Shown here one piece after another: positions 27,116-33,708 of a DNA stretch of 64,000 nt. This DNA is from an uncultured Phycicoccus sp. (GTDB taxonomy: Bacteria > Actinomycetota > Actinomycetes > Actinomycetales > Dermatophilaceae). The position numbers were made by a program, and so were the translations under genes. The first letter of the stretch is position 1. Each line of letters begins with the position of its first letter. The DNA is taken from NCBI RefSeq assembly GCF_947495705.1, contig NZ_CANLZR010000004.1, positions 1 to 64,000 on the forward strand, written 5' to 3'. Below the pieces are notes generated by a model, which made no database searches, was not told the origin of the DNA, and was given only the letters and a program-made list of their open reading frames with translations.

Positions 27116-27748
27116 ATGGGACTGCGGAGCTGGTGGGACGAGCGCGCCCTGCCGCACCTGACCCATCGGGCCTGCCAGGGCGACGACATCGACAGATGGC
27201 GACGCCCGGTGTGCCGGCGGGCGACCGGAGTCGTCCTCGACATCGGCTTCGGCTCGGGCCCGAACCTCCCGCACTACCCCGACGCCGTCACGCGGGTCCT
27301 GGCGGCCGAACCCTCCGAGCTCGCCTGGGACCTCGCCGCCGGCCGCATCGCCGACTTCGGCCGGCCGGTCGACCGGGCGAGCCGCGACGCCGCGGACCTG
27401 TCCGAGGTGGCCGACGACTCCGTCGACACCGTCGTCTCGGCGTGGGCGCTGTGCACGGTTCCGGAGCTCCCGGCGGCGCTCGCCGAGGCGCGTCGGGTGT
27501 TGCGCCCCGTAGGCGAGTTCCACTTCGTCGAACACTCGCTCGCCCCGGATCGGGGGACCGTGCGGGTGCAGCGCGCCGTCCAGCCCGTCTGGGGCCGGGT
27601 CGCGGGCGGGTGCCACGTCGACCGGGACCTCCCCCGCATGCTCGAGGACGCCAAGTTCGCGGTCGACCTCGAGCAGTCCCGCTACATCGCCCCGGGGCCG
27701 CTCCGCGCCTGGGGCTGGTTCATCACCGGCACGGCCCGCCCGACGTGA
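27116..27748 (+). CDS. METTL7-like class I SAM methyltransferase, probable thiol S-methyltransferase
   Basis: A 210-residue protein with the SAM loop LDIGFGSGPN (about residues 41-50) and an acidic AAEPSELA. The second half matches, by eye, human METTL7A/B thiol methyltransferases: ALCTVPE, ARRVLRP, FVEHSLAP, VQPVWGRVAGGCH, then LEDAKF. METTL7 enzymes methylate hydrogen sulfide and exogenous thiols. Divergent from the PIG-L deacetylase over a shared CsoR/CstR-type operator, it probably detoxifies a small thiol. Similarity is from memory of the family, not an alignment run. Confidence 0.8.
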   Translation: MGLRSWWDERALPHLTHRACQGDDIDRWRRPVCRRATGVVLDIGFGSGPNLPHYPDAVTRVLAAEPSELAWDLAAGRIADFGRPVDRASRDAADLSEVADDSVDTVVSAWALCTVPELPAALAEARRVLRPVGEFHFVEHSLAPDRGTVRVQRAVQPVWGRVAGGCHVDRDLPRMLEDAKFAVDLEQSRYIAPGPLRAWGWFITGTARPT

Positions 27749-27771
27749 GGCCGTCGCACTGCTGACACGAC

Positions 27772-27804
27772 GACGCCGCGCCACCCGATGGATGGCGCGG
27801 CGTC
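27772..27804. terminator. Bidirectional terminator-like hairpin
   Basis: A perfect 12-bp inverted repeat (GACGCCGCGCCA / TGGCGCGGCGTC) with a 9-nt loop lies between the convergent methyltransferase and the Cys-rich gene. No long T-run follows, as is usual in GC-rich actinobacteria. Confidence 0.75.
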
Positions 27805-27816
27805 ACGGTCGCGGAG

Positions 27817-27978
27817 TCAGCGGCCGAACATCCTCGCGAGGAAGCCGGTGCTCGGCTCGCCCTCGTGACCCTGGCAGCGGTCGCCCGACGGCACGCCGCG
27901 CATGACCTGGTCGACGTGCTGGCCGCATCCGGCCCACGTGGTCTTCCCGCACTTGCGGCAGTTCACGGCTCGGCACAT
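27817..27978 (-). CDS. Small Cys/His-rich (zinc-ribbon-like) 53-residue protein
   Basis: The protein begins MCRAVNCRKCGKTTWAGCG and carries Cys at 2, 7, 10, 18 and 35 and His at 21 and 38, enough for one or two zinc sites (C7/C10 with C18/H21; C35/H38). A strong GAAGGAG precedes the ATG. Related actinobacterial proteins with the CGKTTWAGCGQHVDQV stretch exist, from memory, without known function. Operator 3 (28023-28038) lies 45 bp upstream with TATCCT over its edge as -10. Control by the CsoR/CstR-like repressor suggests a role in metal, thiol or persulfide handling. Confidence 0.82.
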   Translation of the reverse strand: MCRAVNCRKCGKTTWAGCGQHVDQVMRGVPSGDRCQGHEGEPSTGFLARMFGR

Positions 27979-28022
27979 GGGGGTGGTTCTCCTTCAGGAC
28001 GACGATCTCGGTCAGGGACAGG

Positions 28023-28038
28023 ATACCCCACGGGGTAT
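28023..28038. promoter_or_regulatory. CsoR/CstR-type operator 3 (Cys-rich small protein)
   Basis: ATACCC-CACG-GGGTAT sits one base past the end of the TehB-like methyltransferase gene. On the minus strand its distal half-site overlaps TATCCT, a -10 box for the Cys-rich gene starting at 27978. This gives that gene its own repressible promoter inside the repressor locus. Confidence 0.75.
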
Positions 28039-28662
28039 CTAGGAAGCGACTCGGCGGAACAGGACGACGGCATCCAGAGCCCGCCGGTGAGCGCCGTCGA
28101 CGGGCCGCTCGCGCAGCTCCGCGGAGACGACCTCGACCGGCAGCCCGGCCGCCGACTCGACGACCGCCTCGGGGTCATGGAGCACGGACGCGTCCTGCGG
28201 CCCGCCGACGCCTTCGGCGAGGTTGCGCTCGGCGTGGCAGACGACCAGGACGGCGCCGCCGGGGACGGCGGCCTCGACCCCGTGGGCCAGTGCCCGGGCC
28301 CATTCGGCGTCCGGCAGCTGGAGGTAGGCGAAGAGGACGAGGTCGTACCCGGGGGCAGCCGGGGCTGCCGGGGCGGGCTCGAGCGCGTCCGACACGACGG
28401 CTCGGAACCGCCCGGCGGCAGAGCCGAGCCGGGTCGCGGCGATCTGTCGTGCCCGCTCGACGGCGACCGGGGAGAAGTCGGCCGAGGTGGCGTCCCACCC
28501 GCGCTCGGCGAGCCACAGCGCGTTGCGCCCCTCGCCCCCGGCGACGTCGAGGGCCCGACCGGGCGCCATCGGCGCCACGATCTCCTCGACGAAGGTGTTC
28601 GGGGTGCTCGACCAGACGAGGTCGGCCCCGGAGTAGCGCTCGTCCCAGGCGGTGGCGTCCAT
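28039..28662 (-). CDS. TehB-like class I SAM methyltransferase
   Basis: A 207-residue protein with WDERYSG near the N-terminus, the SAM loop LDVAGGEGRNALWLAERGW and the ATSADFSPVAVERAR segment typical of TehB/thiopurine-methyltransferase-like proteins. Those enzymes methylate tellurite, selenite-type or thiol substrates. Its ATG overlaps the repressor stop by one base (TGATG), so it is translationally coupled to the CsoR-family gene and probably autoregulated with it. Substrate inferred to be a thiol or chalcogen compound. Confidence 0.8.
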   Translation of the reverse strand: MDATAWDERYSGADLVWSSTPNTFVEEIVAPMAPGRALDVAGGEGRNALWLAERGWDATSADFSPVAVERARQIAATRLGSAAGRFRAVVSDALEPAPAAPAAPGYDLVLFAYLQLPDAEWARALAHGVEAAVPGGAVLVVCHAERNLAEGVGGPQDASVLHDPEAVVESAAGLPVEVVSAELRERPVDGAHRRALDAVVLFRRVAS

Positions 28663-29006
28663 CAGGCGAGGGTGAGGAAGAGCTTCTCCATCGACTCGAC
28701 ATCCATCGAGCCGGCCTCGGGGTTGGTGATGCACTGCCGCAACCCGAGCGCGATGACCGCGAACCCGGCCCGGTCGAGGGCCTTGGAGACCGCCGCCATC
28801 TGGGTGACGATGTCCTGGCAGTCGCGGCCGTCCTCGATCATCTTGAGGATGCCGCCGATCTGACCCTGGGCTCGCCGGAGCCGCTTGACGACGGCCTGCA
28901 TCTCGGCGGGGTCGAGCTCCATCCTGGGGCCTCCTGGGGCGACGGACGCCAGCGCGTCGATGGCGGTCTCGGGCGAGCCGGGTCGGGCACTGGTGGGGGT
29001 GCTCAT
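28662..29006 (-). CDS. CsoR-family repressor, probable CstR-like persulfide sensor
   Basis: A 114-residue all-helical repressor. The family core RLRRAQGQIGGILKMIEDGR is followed by Cys63 (DCQDIVTQ) and Cys92 (LRQC), 29 residues apart as in both copper CsoR and persulfide CstR. CsoR needs a His four residues before the second Cys; here position 88 is Gly. Copper binding is therefore unlikely, while a Cys-Cys di/trisulfide switch as in CstR remains possible. Residues 1-28 are a low-complexity extension; an internal ATG (28922) with AGGAGG 7 nt upstream would give an 86-residue protein, exactly the CstR size. Operator 4 lies before it, so autoregulation is likely. Confidence 0.87.
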   Translation of the reverse strand: MSTPTSARPGSPETAIDALASVAPGGPRMELDPAEMQAVVKRLRRAQGQIGGILKMIEDGRDCQDIVTQMAAVSKALDRAGFAVIALGLRQCITNPEAGSMDVESMEKLFLTLA

Positions 29007-29053
29007 GGTGTTCCTCTCACGCGGCATCGGCCGCTGACGACCAGACGGCCATC

Positions 29054-29069
29054 ATACCCCCGAGGGTAT
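29054..29069. promoter_or_regulatory. CsoR/CstR-type operator 4 (repressor gene)
   Basis: ATACCC-CCGA-GGGTAT is the centre of the longest dyad of the set: perfect 13-bp arms at 29047-29059 and 29064-29076 (GGCCATCATACCC and its complement). The minus-strand edge contains TATGAT as -10 for the repressor gene at 29006. Confidence 0.78.
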
Positions 29070-29092
29070 GATGGCCGCCACTCGCACACGGG

Positions 29093-29461
29093 TCAGCCGG
29101 TCTGCTGCGCGGCAGCGACCTTGGTCCGGACCTCGTCCATGTCGAGGTCCTTGATGCCCTGGACGACCTGCTCGAGCGCGGCGGGCGGCAGCGCCCCGGC
29201 CTGGTGGAAGACGAGGATCCCGTCGCGGAAGCCCATGAGGGTGGGGATCGAGGTGATCTGGAGCATGCCGGCGAGCTGCTGCTCGGCCTCGGTGTCGACC
29301 TTGGCGTGCACGACGTCGTCGTGCTTCTCGCTCGAGGCCTCGAAGGTCGGGGAGAACTGGCGGCACGGGCCGCACCAGGCCGCCCAGAAGTCGACGAGGA
29401 CGACGCCCTCGCCGGTGATGGTCTGCTCGAAGGTCTCGGCCGTGAGGTTCACGGTGGCCAT
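29093..29461 (-). CDS. trxA: Thioredoxin
   Basis: A 122-residue thioredoxin fold with the active site WCGPC (Cys30 and Cys33) and the cis-Pro in TSIPTLMGF. It is slightly longer than E. coli Trx, with an extra C-terminal helix. It reduces disulfides and persulfides in the cytosol. AAGGAG precedes the ATG. Operator 5 lies 50 bp upstream with TATGCT over its edge, so it is co-regulated with the rhodanese and thiol methyltransferases. This is probably a stress thioredoxin rather than the housekeeping copy. Confidence 0.92.
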   Translation of the reverse strand: MATVNLTAETFEQTITGEGVVLVDFWAAWCGPCRQFSPTFEASSEKHDDVVHAKVDTEAEQQLAGMLQITSIPTLMGFRDGILVFHQAGALPPAALEQVVQGIKDLDMDEVRTKVAAAQQTG

Positions 29462-29510
29462 GTCTGACTCCTTGTGACGTGGTCGGGGACTGTCCGTGAA
29501 TGCCAACAGC

Positions 29511-29526
29511 ATACCCCTGCGGGTAT
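29511..29526. promoter_or_regulatory. CsoR/CstR-type operator 5 (thioredoxin)
   Basis: ATACCC-CTGC-GGGTAT, extended by one matching pair to CATACCC/GGGTATG. The minus-strand edge forms TATGCT for thioredoxin. The plus-strand edge forms TATGTT pointing at the Rsm22-like gene about 105 bp away, which may therefore also be affected. Confidence 0.75.
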
Positions 29527-29633
29527 GTTCCCTCGGCATCCGGTCAGCAGGGGGAACACCGGCCCCGGCCGAGATCATCCCGCGGGGGGCCCGCGCGATC
29601 CCCGTCGGGCGCGGAGCGGGGAGGATGTCCTGC

Positions 29634-30611
29634 GTGCCCCTCCCCCTGCCGCGAGCGCTCGAGGCCGTGCTGGCCTCCGCCGACGCCGAGTCGCTGCGCC
29701 GCGCGACATCCCGACTCGTCGAGGTGTACCGGTCGGGGGCGCCCCCGGCGGCGCAGGTCCTCGCCGACCCCGTCGCGGCCACCGCCTACGCGGCCTACCG
29801 GATGCCGGCCACCCACGCCGCCCTGGTCCGGATCCTGCGGGACGCCGACCGGCTCGGAGCACTCGACGGCGTCCGGAGCCTGCTCGACCTCGGCGGCGGG
29901 ACGGGCGCCGCGGCCTGGGCCGCCGCGGACACCATGCCCGGGCTGGAGTCCGCCACCGTGCTCGACGGCTCGGCCGACGCCCTGGCCCTCGGCCGTCAGG
30001 TCGCGCGGCACGGCCCCCCTGCGGTGGCGGGCGCGACGTGGGTCCGCGCCGACCTCGGCGCCCTGGCCGGGCTGCCGGCCGCGGACCTCGTGACCATCTC
30101 CTACGTCCTCGGCGAGCTCGCCGACCCCCTGCACGGGCCGCTCCTCGACGCGGCGATGGGGGCCGGCGGCCTCGTCCTCGTCGCGGAACCGGGCACGCCG
30201 CGCGGCTTCGCGGCGGTCCTCGCGGCCCGCGACCGGCTCGTCGCCGCCGGCTGGCACCTCGTCGCGCCGTGCCCCCAGCCGGGCCCGTGCCCGGTCGCCC
30301 AGCGGGACGGGGACTGGTGCCACTTCTCGGCGCGGCTGGACCGCAGCGCACTCCACCGCCGGCTCAAGGGAGCCACCCTGGGGCACGAGGACGAGAAGTA
30401 CTCCTACCTCCTGGCCTCCCGGGAACCGTTGTCCCCCAGCCTGGCCCGCGTGCTGCGCCACCCGCAGACACGCAAGGGCATGGTGACGCTCGAGGTGTGC
30501 CGGGCCGACGGCACCGCCGGCCCGGAGGTGGTCACCAAGCGGGACCGGGAGCGCTACCGGGCCGCGCGGGACGCCGCCTGGGGGGACCCGTGGCGGGACC
30601 CCGGCCGATGA
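29634..30611 (+). CDS. Rsm22-family methyltransferase-like protein
   Basis: A 325-residue protein of the small-ribosomal-subunit Rsm22/METTL17 family: SAM-like loop LLDLGGGTGAAAWAA near residue 82, a Cys set in APCPQPGPCP and DWCHFSARL that in the family binds an Fe-S cluster, then GHEDEKYSYL. These proteins assist ribosome assembly; methylation itself is uncertain. The GGGAGG sits 9 nt before the GTG at 29634, so I prefer that over the ATG at 29625. Its only upstream neighbour is the thioredoxin operator. Confidence 0.83.
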   Translation: MPLPLPRALEAVLASADAESLRRATSRLVEVYRSGAPPAAQVLADPVAATAYAAYRMPATHAALVRILRDADRLGALDGVRSLLDLGGGTGAAAWAAADTMPGLESATVLDGSADALALGRQVARHGPPAVAGATWVRADLGALAGLPAADLVTISYVLGELADPLHGPLLDAAMGAGGLVLVAEPGTPRGFAAVLAARDRLVAAGWHLVAPCPQPGPCPVAQRDGDWCHFSARLDRSALHRRLKGATLGHEDEKYSYLLASREPLSPSLARVLRHPQTRKGMVTLEVCRADGTAGPEVVTKRDRERYRAARDAAWGDPWRDPGR

Positions 30612-30673
30612 CGGTTCCGCGCCACGCCGAGCCGTTCGGGGGTGCCCTGCACGAGCCAGGGCCCCGTCCTTGC

Positions 30674-30679
30674 TAGGTT
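30674..30679 (+). promoter_or_regulatory. Candidate -10 box (TAGGTT) of the HU gene
   Basis: TAGGTT lies 37 nt before the HU start, leaving a short leader with AAGGAG. No good -35 is seen. Confidence 0.4.
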
Positions 30680-30716
30680 CTGCAGGAAAGCCAGCAGCAC
30701 GATAAGGAGCACAGCC

Positions 30717-30992
30717 ATGACCAAGAAGGAACTCGCCCAGGCCCTCGCCGGGCAGACCGACCTGTCCGCCAGCGCTGCCGAGGACGTCGTCAACGCCGCC
30801 CTCGACATCATCAGCGGCTCGCTCGCCAAGGGTGAGGACGTCAAGCTCGCCGGTTTCGGCAACTTCGAGACCCGCAAGCGCGCCGCCCGCACCGGCCGCA
30901 ACCCGCAGACCGGCGCCGAGATCCAGATCGCCGCGTCGACGTCGGTGGGCTTCAAGGCCGCCGCGCAGCTGAAGCGCGCCGTCAACGGCTGA
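30717..30992 (+). CDS. hup: HU-family DNA-binding protein
   Basis: A 91-residue nucleoid protein: MTKKELAQALA start, the core GFGNFETRKRAARTGRNPQTG with the DNA-bending arm, and a short C-terminus without the Lys/Ala-rich tail of mycobacterial HupB. It binds and bends DNA as a dimer. AAGGAG precedes the ATG, and a strong hairpin terminator follows 13 nt after the stop, so it is a monocistronic, probably highly expressed gene. Confidence 0.96.
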   Translation: MTKKELAQALAGQTDLSASAAEDVVNAALDIISGSLAKGEDVKLAGFGNFETRKRAARTGRNPQTGAEIQIAASTSVGFKAAAQLKRAVNG

Positions 30993-31005
30993 CGCAGTCA
31001 GCACG

Positions 31006-31049
31006 CGCAGACGGGGCGCCGACCTTCAGGGGTCGGCGCCCCGTCTGCG
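31006..31049 (+). terminator. Strong hairpin terminator after the HU gene
   Basis: A perfect 19-bp inverted repeat (31006-31024 and 31031-31049) with a TTCAGG loop follows the HU stop and precedes the convergent SRPBCC gene. It can serve both directions. Confidence 0.88.
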
Positions 31050-31072
31050 TTCCTGCCCGGGCTTCAGTCGGT

Positions 31073-31612
31073 TCAGGCTCCGGCGCCGGACATCGCCCGG
31101 TCGGTCTCCAGGAGGGTCTTCAGGCTGCTGAGCACCCACGGCCAGCCGCCGCCACCGGCTCCGGCATCGCCTCCACCCCGCACGTCCTTGGCGGTGTTGG
31201 GCGCCCCGATGCACTCGTGGGTCAACGTCAGGCAGCAGGCGTTGCCGGGGTACTCCGTGATCTCGTAGGTCAAGGTGGTCGCTGGCTCGTCGTGCCAGGC
31301 CGCCGACCACGTCTGCACCAGGCGGTGCGGCGGGTCGACCTCCACGACGGTGCCGGAGGCTGCCACCTCGCCCATACCCATCTCCCTCATCTCGGGGGTG
31401 GTGAGGTCACGCGTCGCGCCGCCGGGCGTGAGGTCGAACTCGACCTCACCGCCGTAGCCATAGCGGGTCGAGAACTCCGACGAGGTGATCGCGTCCCAGA
31501 TCCGCTGGGCTGGGGCGTCGATGTAGATGGCGAACATCTGGACCTCGGGTGCCGCCTCGTCGGAAGCGGCCATCGAGGGCTCCGTGGTCGTGTCGTTGGT
31601 GGTGCTACTCAT
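31073..31612 (-). CDS. SRPBCC/AHSA1-like domain protein
   Basis: A 179-residue protein with a START/AHSA1-type hydrophobic pocket: IYIDAPAQRIWDAITSSEFS at the beginning and the DPPHRLVQTW and YEITEYPGNACCLTLTHE strands later. It is usually found with an ArsR regulator, here overlapping by ATGA. GGAGG before the ATG fixes the start. These proteins may bind a small hydrophobic ligand or aid stress-responsive folding; no reaction is known. Residues about 145-165 are Gly/Ala-rich. Confidence 0.85.
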   Translation of the reverse strand: MSSTTNDTTTEPSMAASDEAAPEVQMFAIYIDAPAQRIWDAITSSEFSTRYGYGGEVEFDLTPGGATRDLTTPEMREMGMGEVAASGTVVEVDPPHRLVQTWSAAWHDEPATTLTYEITEYPGNACCLTLTHECIGAPNTAKDVRGGGDAGAGGGGWPWVLSSLKTLLETDRAMSGAGA

Positions 31613-31947
31613 GACTGTTCCTCCAGGTCTCGTTTGAGCTCGGTCAGCGCCGTCACACGACGCTCGGTGTACTTGTCGATCCACCGGTCGTGAATCAACT
31701 GGATGGGGACCGGGTTGAGATAGTGCAGCTTCTGCCGACCCTGCTTGCGGGTGAGGACCAACCCCGCGGTCTCCAGCTGGCGCAGATGCTTCGAGACCCC
31801 GAACCGGGACATCTCCACGTGCTCGGCGACGACTGCTTCCAGGTCACCGAGACTGCGGCCCTCTTGCGCGAACAAGGCATCGAGGAGCCGCCGCCGCGTC
31901 GGGTCGGCCAGCGCCTTGAACACCTCGTCCTCCTGCACAGGACGCAC
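31609..31947 (-). CDS. ArsR-family transcriptional regulator
   Basis: A winged-helix repressor, 112 residues from the GTG at 31947 (VQEDEVFKALADPTRRRLLD; helix-turn-helix around VEMSRFGVSKHLRQLE). A GTG at 31968 would extend it by seven residues, but that start lies inside the palindromic operator at 31949-31972. AAAAGG lies 9 nt before the 31947 start, so I prefer it. No metal-binding Cys/His cluster is seen, so it is a non-metal ArsR of the kind paired with SRPBCC proteins. Coupled to that gene by ATGA. Confidence 0.85.
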   Translation of the reverse strand: MRPVQEDEVFKALADPTRRRLLDALFAQEGRSLGDLEAVVAEHVEMSRFGVSKHLRQLETAGLVLTRKQGRQKLHYLNPVPIQLIHDRWIDKYTERRVTALTELKRDLEEQS

Positions 31948-31948
31948 T

Positions 31949-31972
31949 ATAGGTGACCTTTTAGTCACCTAT
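31949..31972. promoter_or_regulatory. ArsR operator palindrome
   Basis: ATAGGTGAC and GTCACCTAT form perfect 9-bp arms around a 6-bp AT-rich centre (CTTTTA), directly against the preferred ArsR start. This is the most AT-rich spot nearby and the expected position for autoregulation of the arsR-SRPBCC pair. Confidence 0.75.
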
Positions 31973-32132
31973 CAAGGGGTCGATCACACTCCGCCACGAG
32001 CGACCCCTTGCGCCGGTCCGGCAGCGTGGAGGCGGTGCAGCGGCGGGGACCGTGCCGCTGGCGGCCACTGACGACGGATTCCGAAGGGTCACGTTGCCCA
32101 TCCTGCTCTTTCCGGCAGTGGAGGCGCCCCGT

Positions 32133-33623
32133 ATGCTCGCGGCCATGCACCAGTACATCGACGGCGAGCGCAGGGCGGGGACGACCGGGGAGACCTTCGA
32201 GGTCCTCGACCCCAGCACCGACGAGGTCCTCGAGACGGTGGCGCTCGCGGGGCCCGCGGACGTGGACGCCGCCGTGGCCTCCGCGCAGGCCGCGTACGCG
32301 CAGTGGTCGCGAGCGACGCCGGTGGAGCGCGCCGCGGTGCTCACCAAGGCTGCCGCGCTGCTCGACGAGCGGGCCGAGGACCTCGCCCGGCTGGAGTCGA
32401 GGCAGGCGGGCAAGCCCATCCGCCTCGCCCGCGAGTTCGACGTCCCGGGCACCGTCGACAACACCGCCTTCTTCGGCGCCGCCGCCCGTCGCCTCGACGG
32501 GATGGCGAGCGCCGAGTACTCCGGGGACCACACCTCGTCGATCCGCCGTGAGCCGCTCGGCGTCATCGGCTCGATCGCCCCGTGGAACTACCCGCTGCAG
32601 ATGGCGGCCTGGAAGGTGCTGCCCGCCATCGCGGCCGGCAACACCATCGTGCTCAAGCCCGCCGAGATCACCCCCCTGACCTCGCTGCTGTTCGCCGAGG
32701 CGTTCACCGAGGCCGGCGCCCCGCCCGGCACCGTCAACATCGTGACGGGCACCGGGCCCGTGGCGGGCCAGCACCTCGTCGGGCACCCGGACGTCGCGAT
32801 GACCTCGTTCACCGGCTCGACGGCGGTCGGGCGTCGCGTCATGGCGACCGCGGCGCACACCGGCAAGCGCGTCCACCTCGAGCTTGGCGGCAAGGCCCCG
32901 TTCGTCGTCTTCGACGACGCCGACCTCGAGGCCGCCGTGCACGGCGCCGTCGCCGGGTCGCTCATCAACACCGGCCAGGACTGCACGGCCGCGACGCGCG
33001 CCATCGTGCACCGCTCGGTCCTCGACGAGTTCGTCCGCGGCGTCGCCGACCTCTTCGCCGTCGTCCGGATGGGCCCGACCTCCGACCCCGCCACCGACCT
33101 CGGGCCGCTGTCCTCGCGCGCGCACCTGGCGAAGGTCGCCGGCATGGTCGAGCGGGCCCGCGGCTACGCGAAGGTCGTCACCGGGGGCGCCGCGCCCACC
33201 GGGGACCTCGCCCGAGGCTCCTACTACGAGCCGACCCTGGTCACCGACGTGCCGCTGGGCTCCGAGCTGTGGACCGACGAGGTCTTCGGGCCGGTCCTGG
33301 TCGTCGTCCCGTTCGACGACGACGACGAGGCGATCCGGCTCGCCAACGACACCGAGTTCGGGCTCGCCGCCTCCGCGTGGACCCGCGACACCTACCGGGC
33401 CGGCCGGGCCACCCGCGAGATCCAGGCCGGCTGCGTCTGGGTCAACGACCACATCCCGATCATCAGCGAGATGCCGCACGGCGGGTACAAGCACTCCGGC
33501 TTCGGCAAGGACATGTCGGCGTACTCCTTCGACGAGTACACCCAGGTCAAGCACGTCATGCACGACCTCACCGGCGAGGCGCGCAAGCCGTGGCACCGGA
33601 CGATCTTCACGCTGCCCGGATGA
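32133..33623 (+). CDS. Gamma-aminobutyraldehyde dehydrogenase-type aldehyde dehydrogenase
   Basis: A 496-residue NAD-dependent aldehyde dehydrogenase with the cofactor region PWNYPLQMAAWK, the general base in HLELGGKAP and the catalytic Cys in NTGQDCTA; IISEMPHGGYKHSGFGKDMS near the end fits the YdcW/PatD aminobutyraldehyde group. It oxidises 4-aminobutanal or a similar amino-aldehyde to the acid. GGAGG is 8 nt before the ATG at 32133; an ATG at 32145 is an alternative. The next genes are a class III aminotransferase and an MFS transporter, which fits diamine (putrescine) breakdown. Confidence 0.87.
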   Translation: MLAAMHQYIDGERRAGTTGETFEVLDPSTDEVLETVALAGPADVDAAVASAQAAYAQWSRATPVERAAVLTKAAALLDERAEDLARLESRQAGKPIRLAREFDVPGTVDNTAFFGAAARRLDGMASAEYSGDHTSSIRREPLGVIGSIAPWNYPLQMAAWKVLPAIAAGNTIVLKPAEITPLTSLLFAEAFTEAGAPPGTVNIVTGTGPVAGQHLVGHPDVAMTSFTGSTAVGRRVMATAAHTGKRVHLELGGKAPFVVFDDADLEAAVHGAVAGSLINTGQDCTAATRAIVHRSVLDEFVRGVADLFAVVRMGPTSDPATDLGPLSSRAHLAKVAGMVERARGYAKVVTGGAAPTGDLARGSYYEPTLVTDVPLGSELWTDEVFGPVLVVVPFDDDDEAIRLANDTEFGLAASAWTRDTYRAGRATREIQAGCVWVNDHIPIISEMPHGGYKHSGFGKDMSAYSFDEYTQVKHVMHDLTGEARKPWHRTIFTLPG

Positions 33624-33669
33624 GCCGGGCCCGGCCGGGCTCGGTGGCGGTGCGCGTCCCGGCCGCCGC

Positions 33670-33675
33670 TAGAGT
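33670..33675 (+). promoter_or_regulatory. Candidate -10 box (TAGAGT) of the class III aminotransferase gene
   Basis: TAGAGT lies 33 nt before the ATG, and the leader contains GAGGAGG. This suggests a promoter separate from the dehydrogenase gene. Confidence 0.35.
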
Positions 33676-33708
33676 CCCGAGCACACCGACCGGTCGAGGA
33701 GGACCAGG

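Noticed and set aside
28662-29006. Copper-sensing CsoR
   Set aside because: The Cu(I) ligand His is replaced by Gly88, and no copper ATPase or CopZ gene is under the five operators.
29496-30611. 371-residue Rsm22-like ORF starting at 29496
   Set aside because: The first 40 or so residues overlap the thioredoxin operator and lack family similarity; GGGAGG points to the GTG at 29634.
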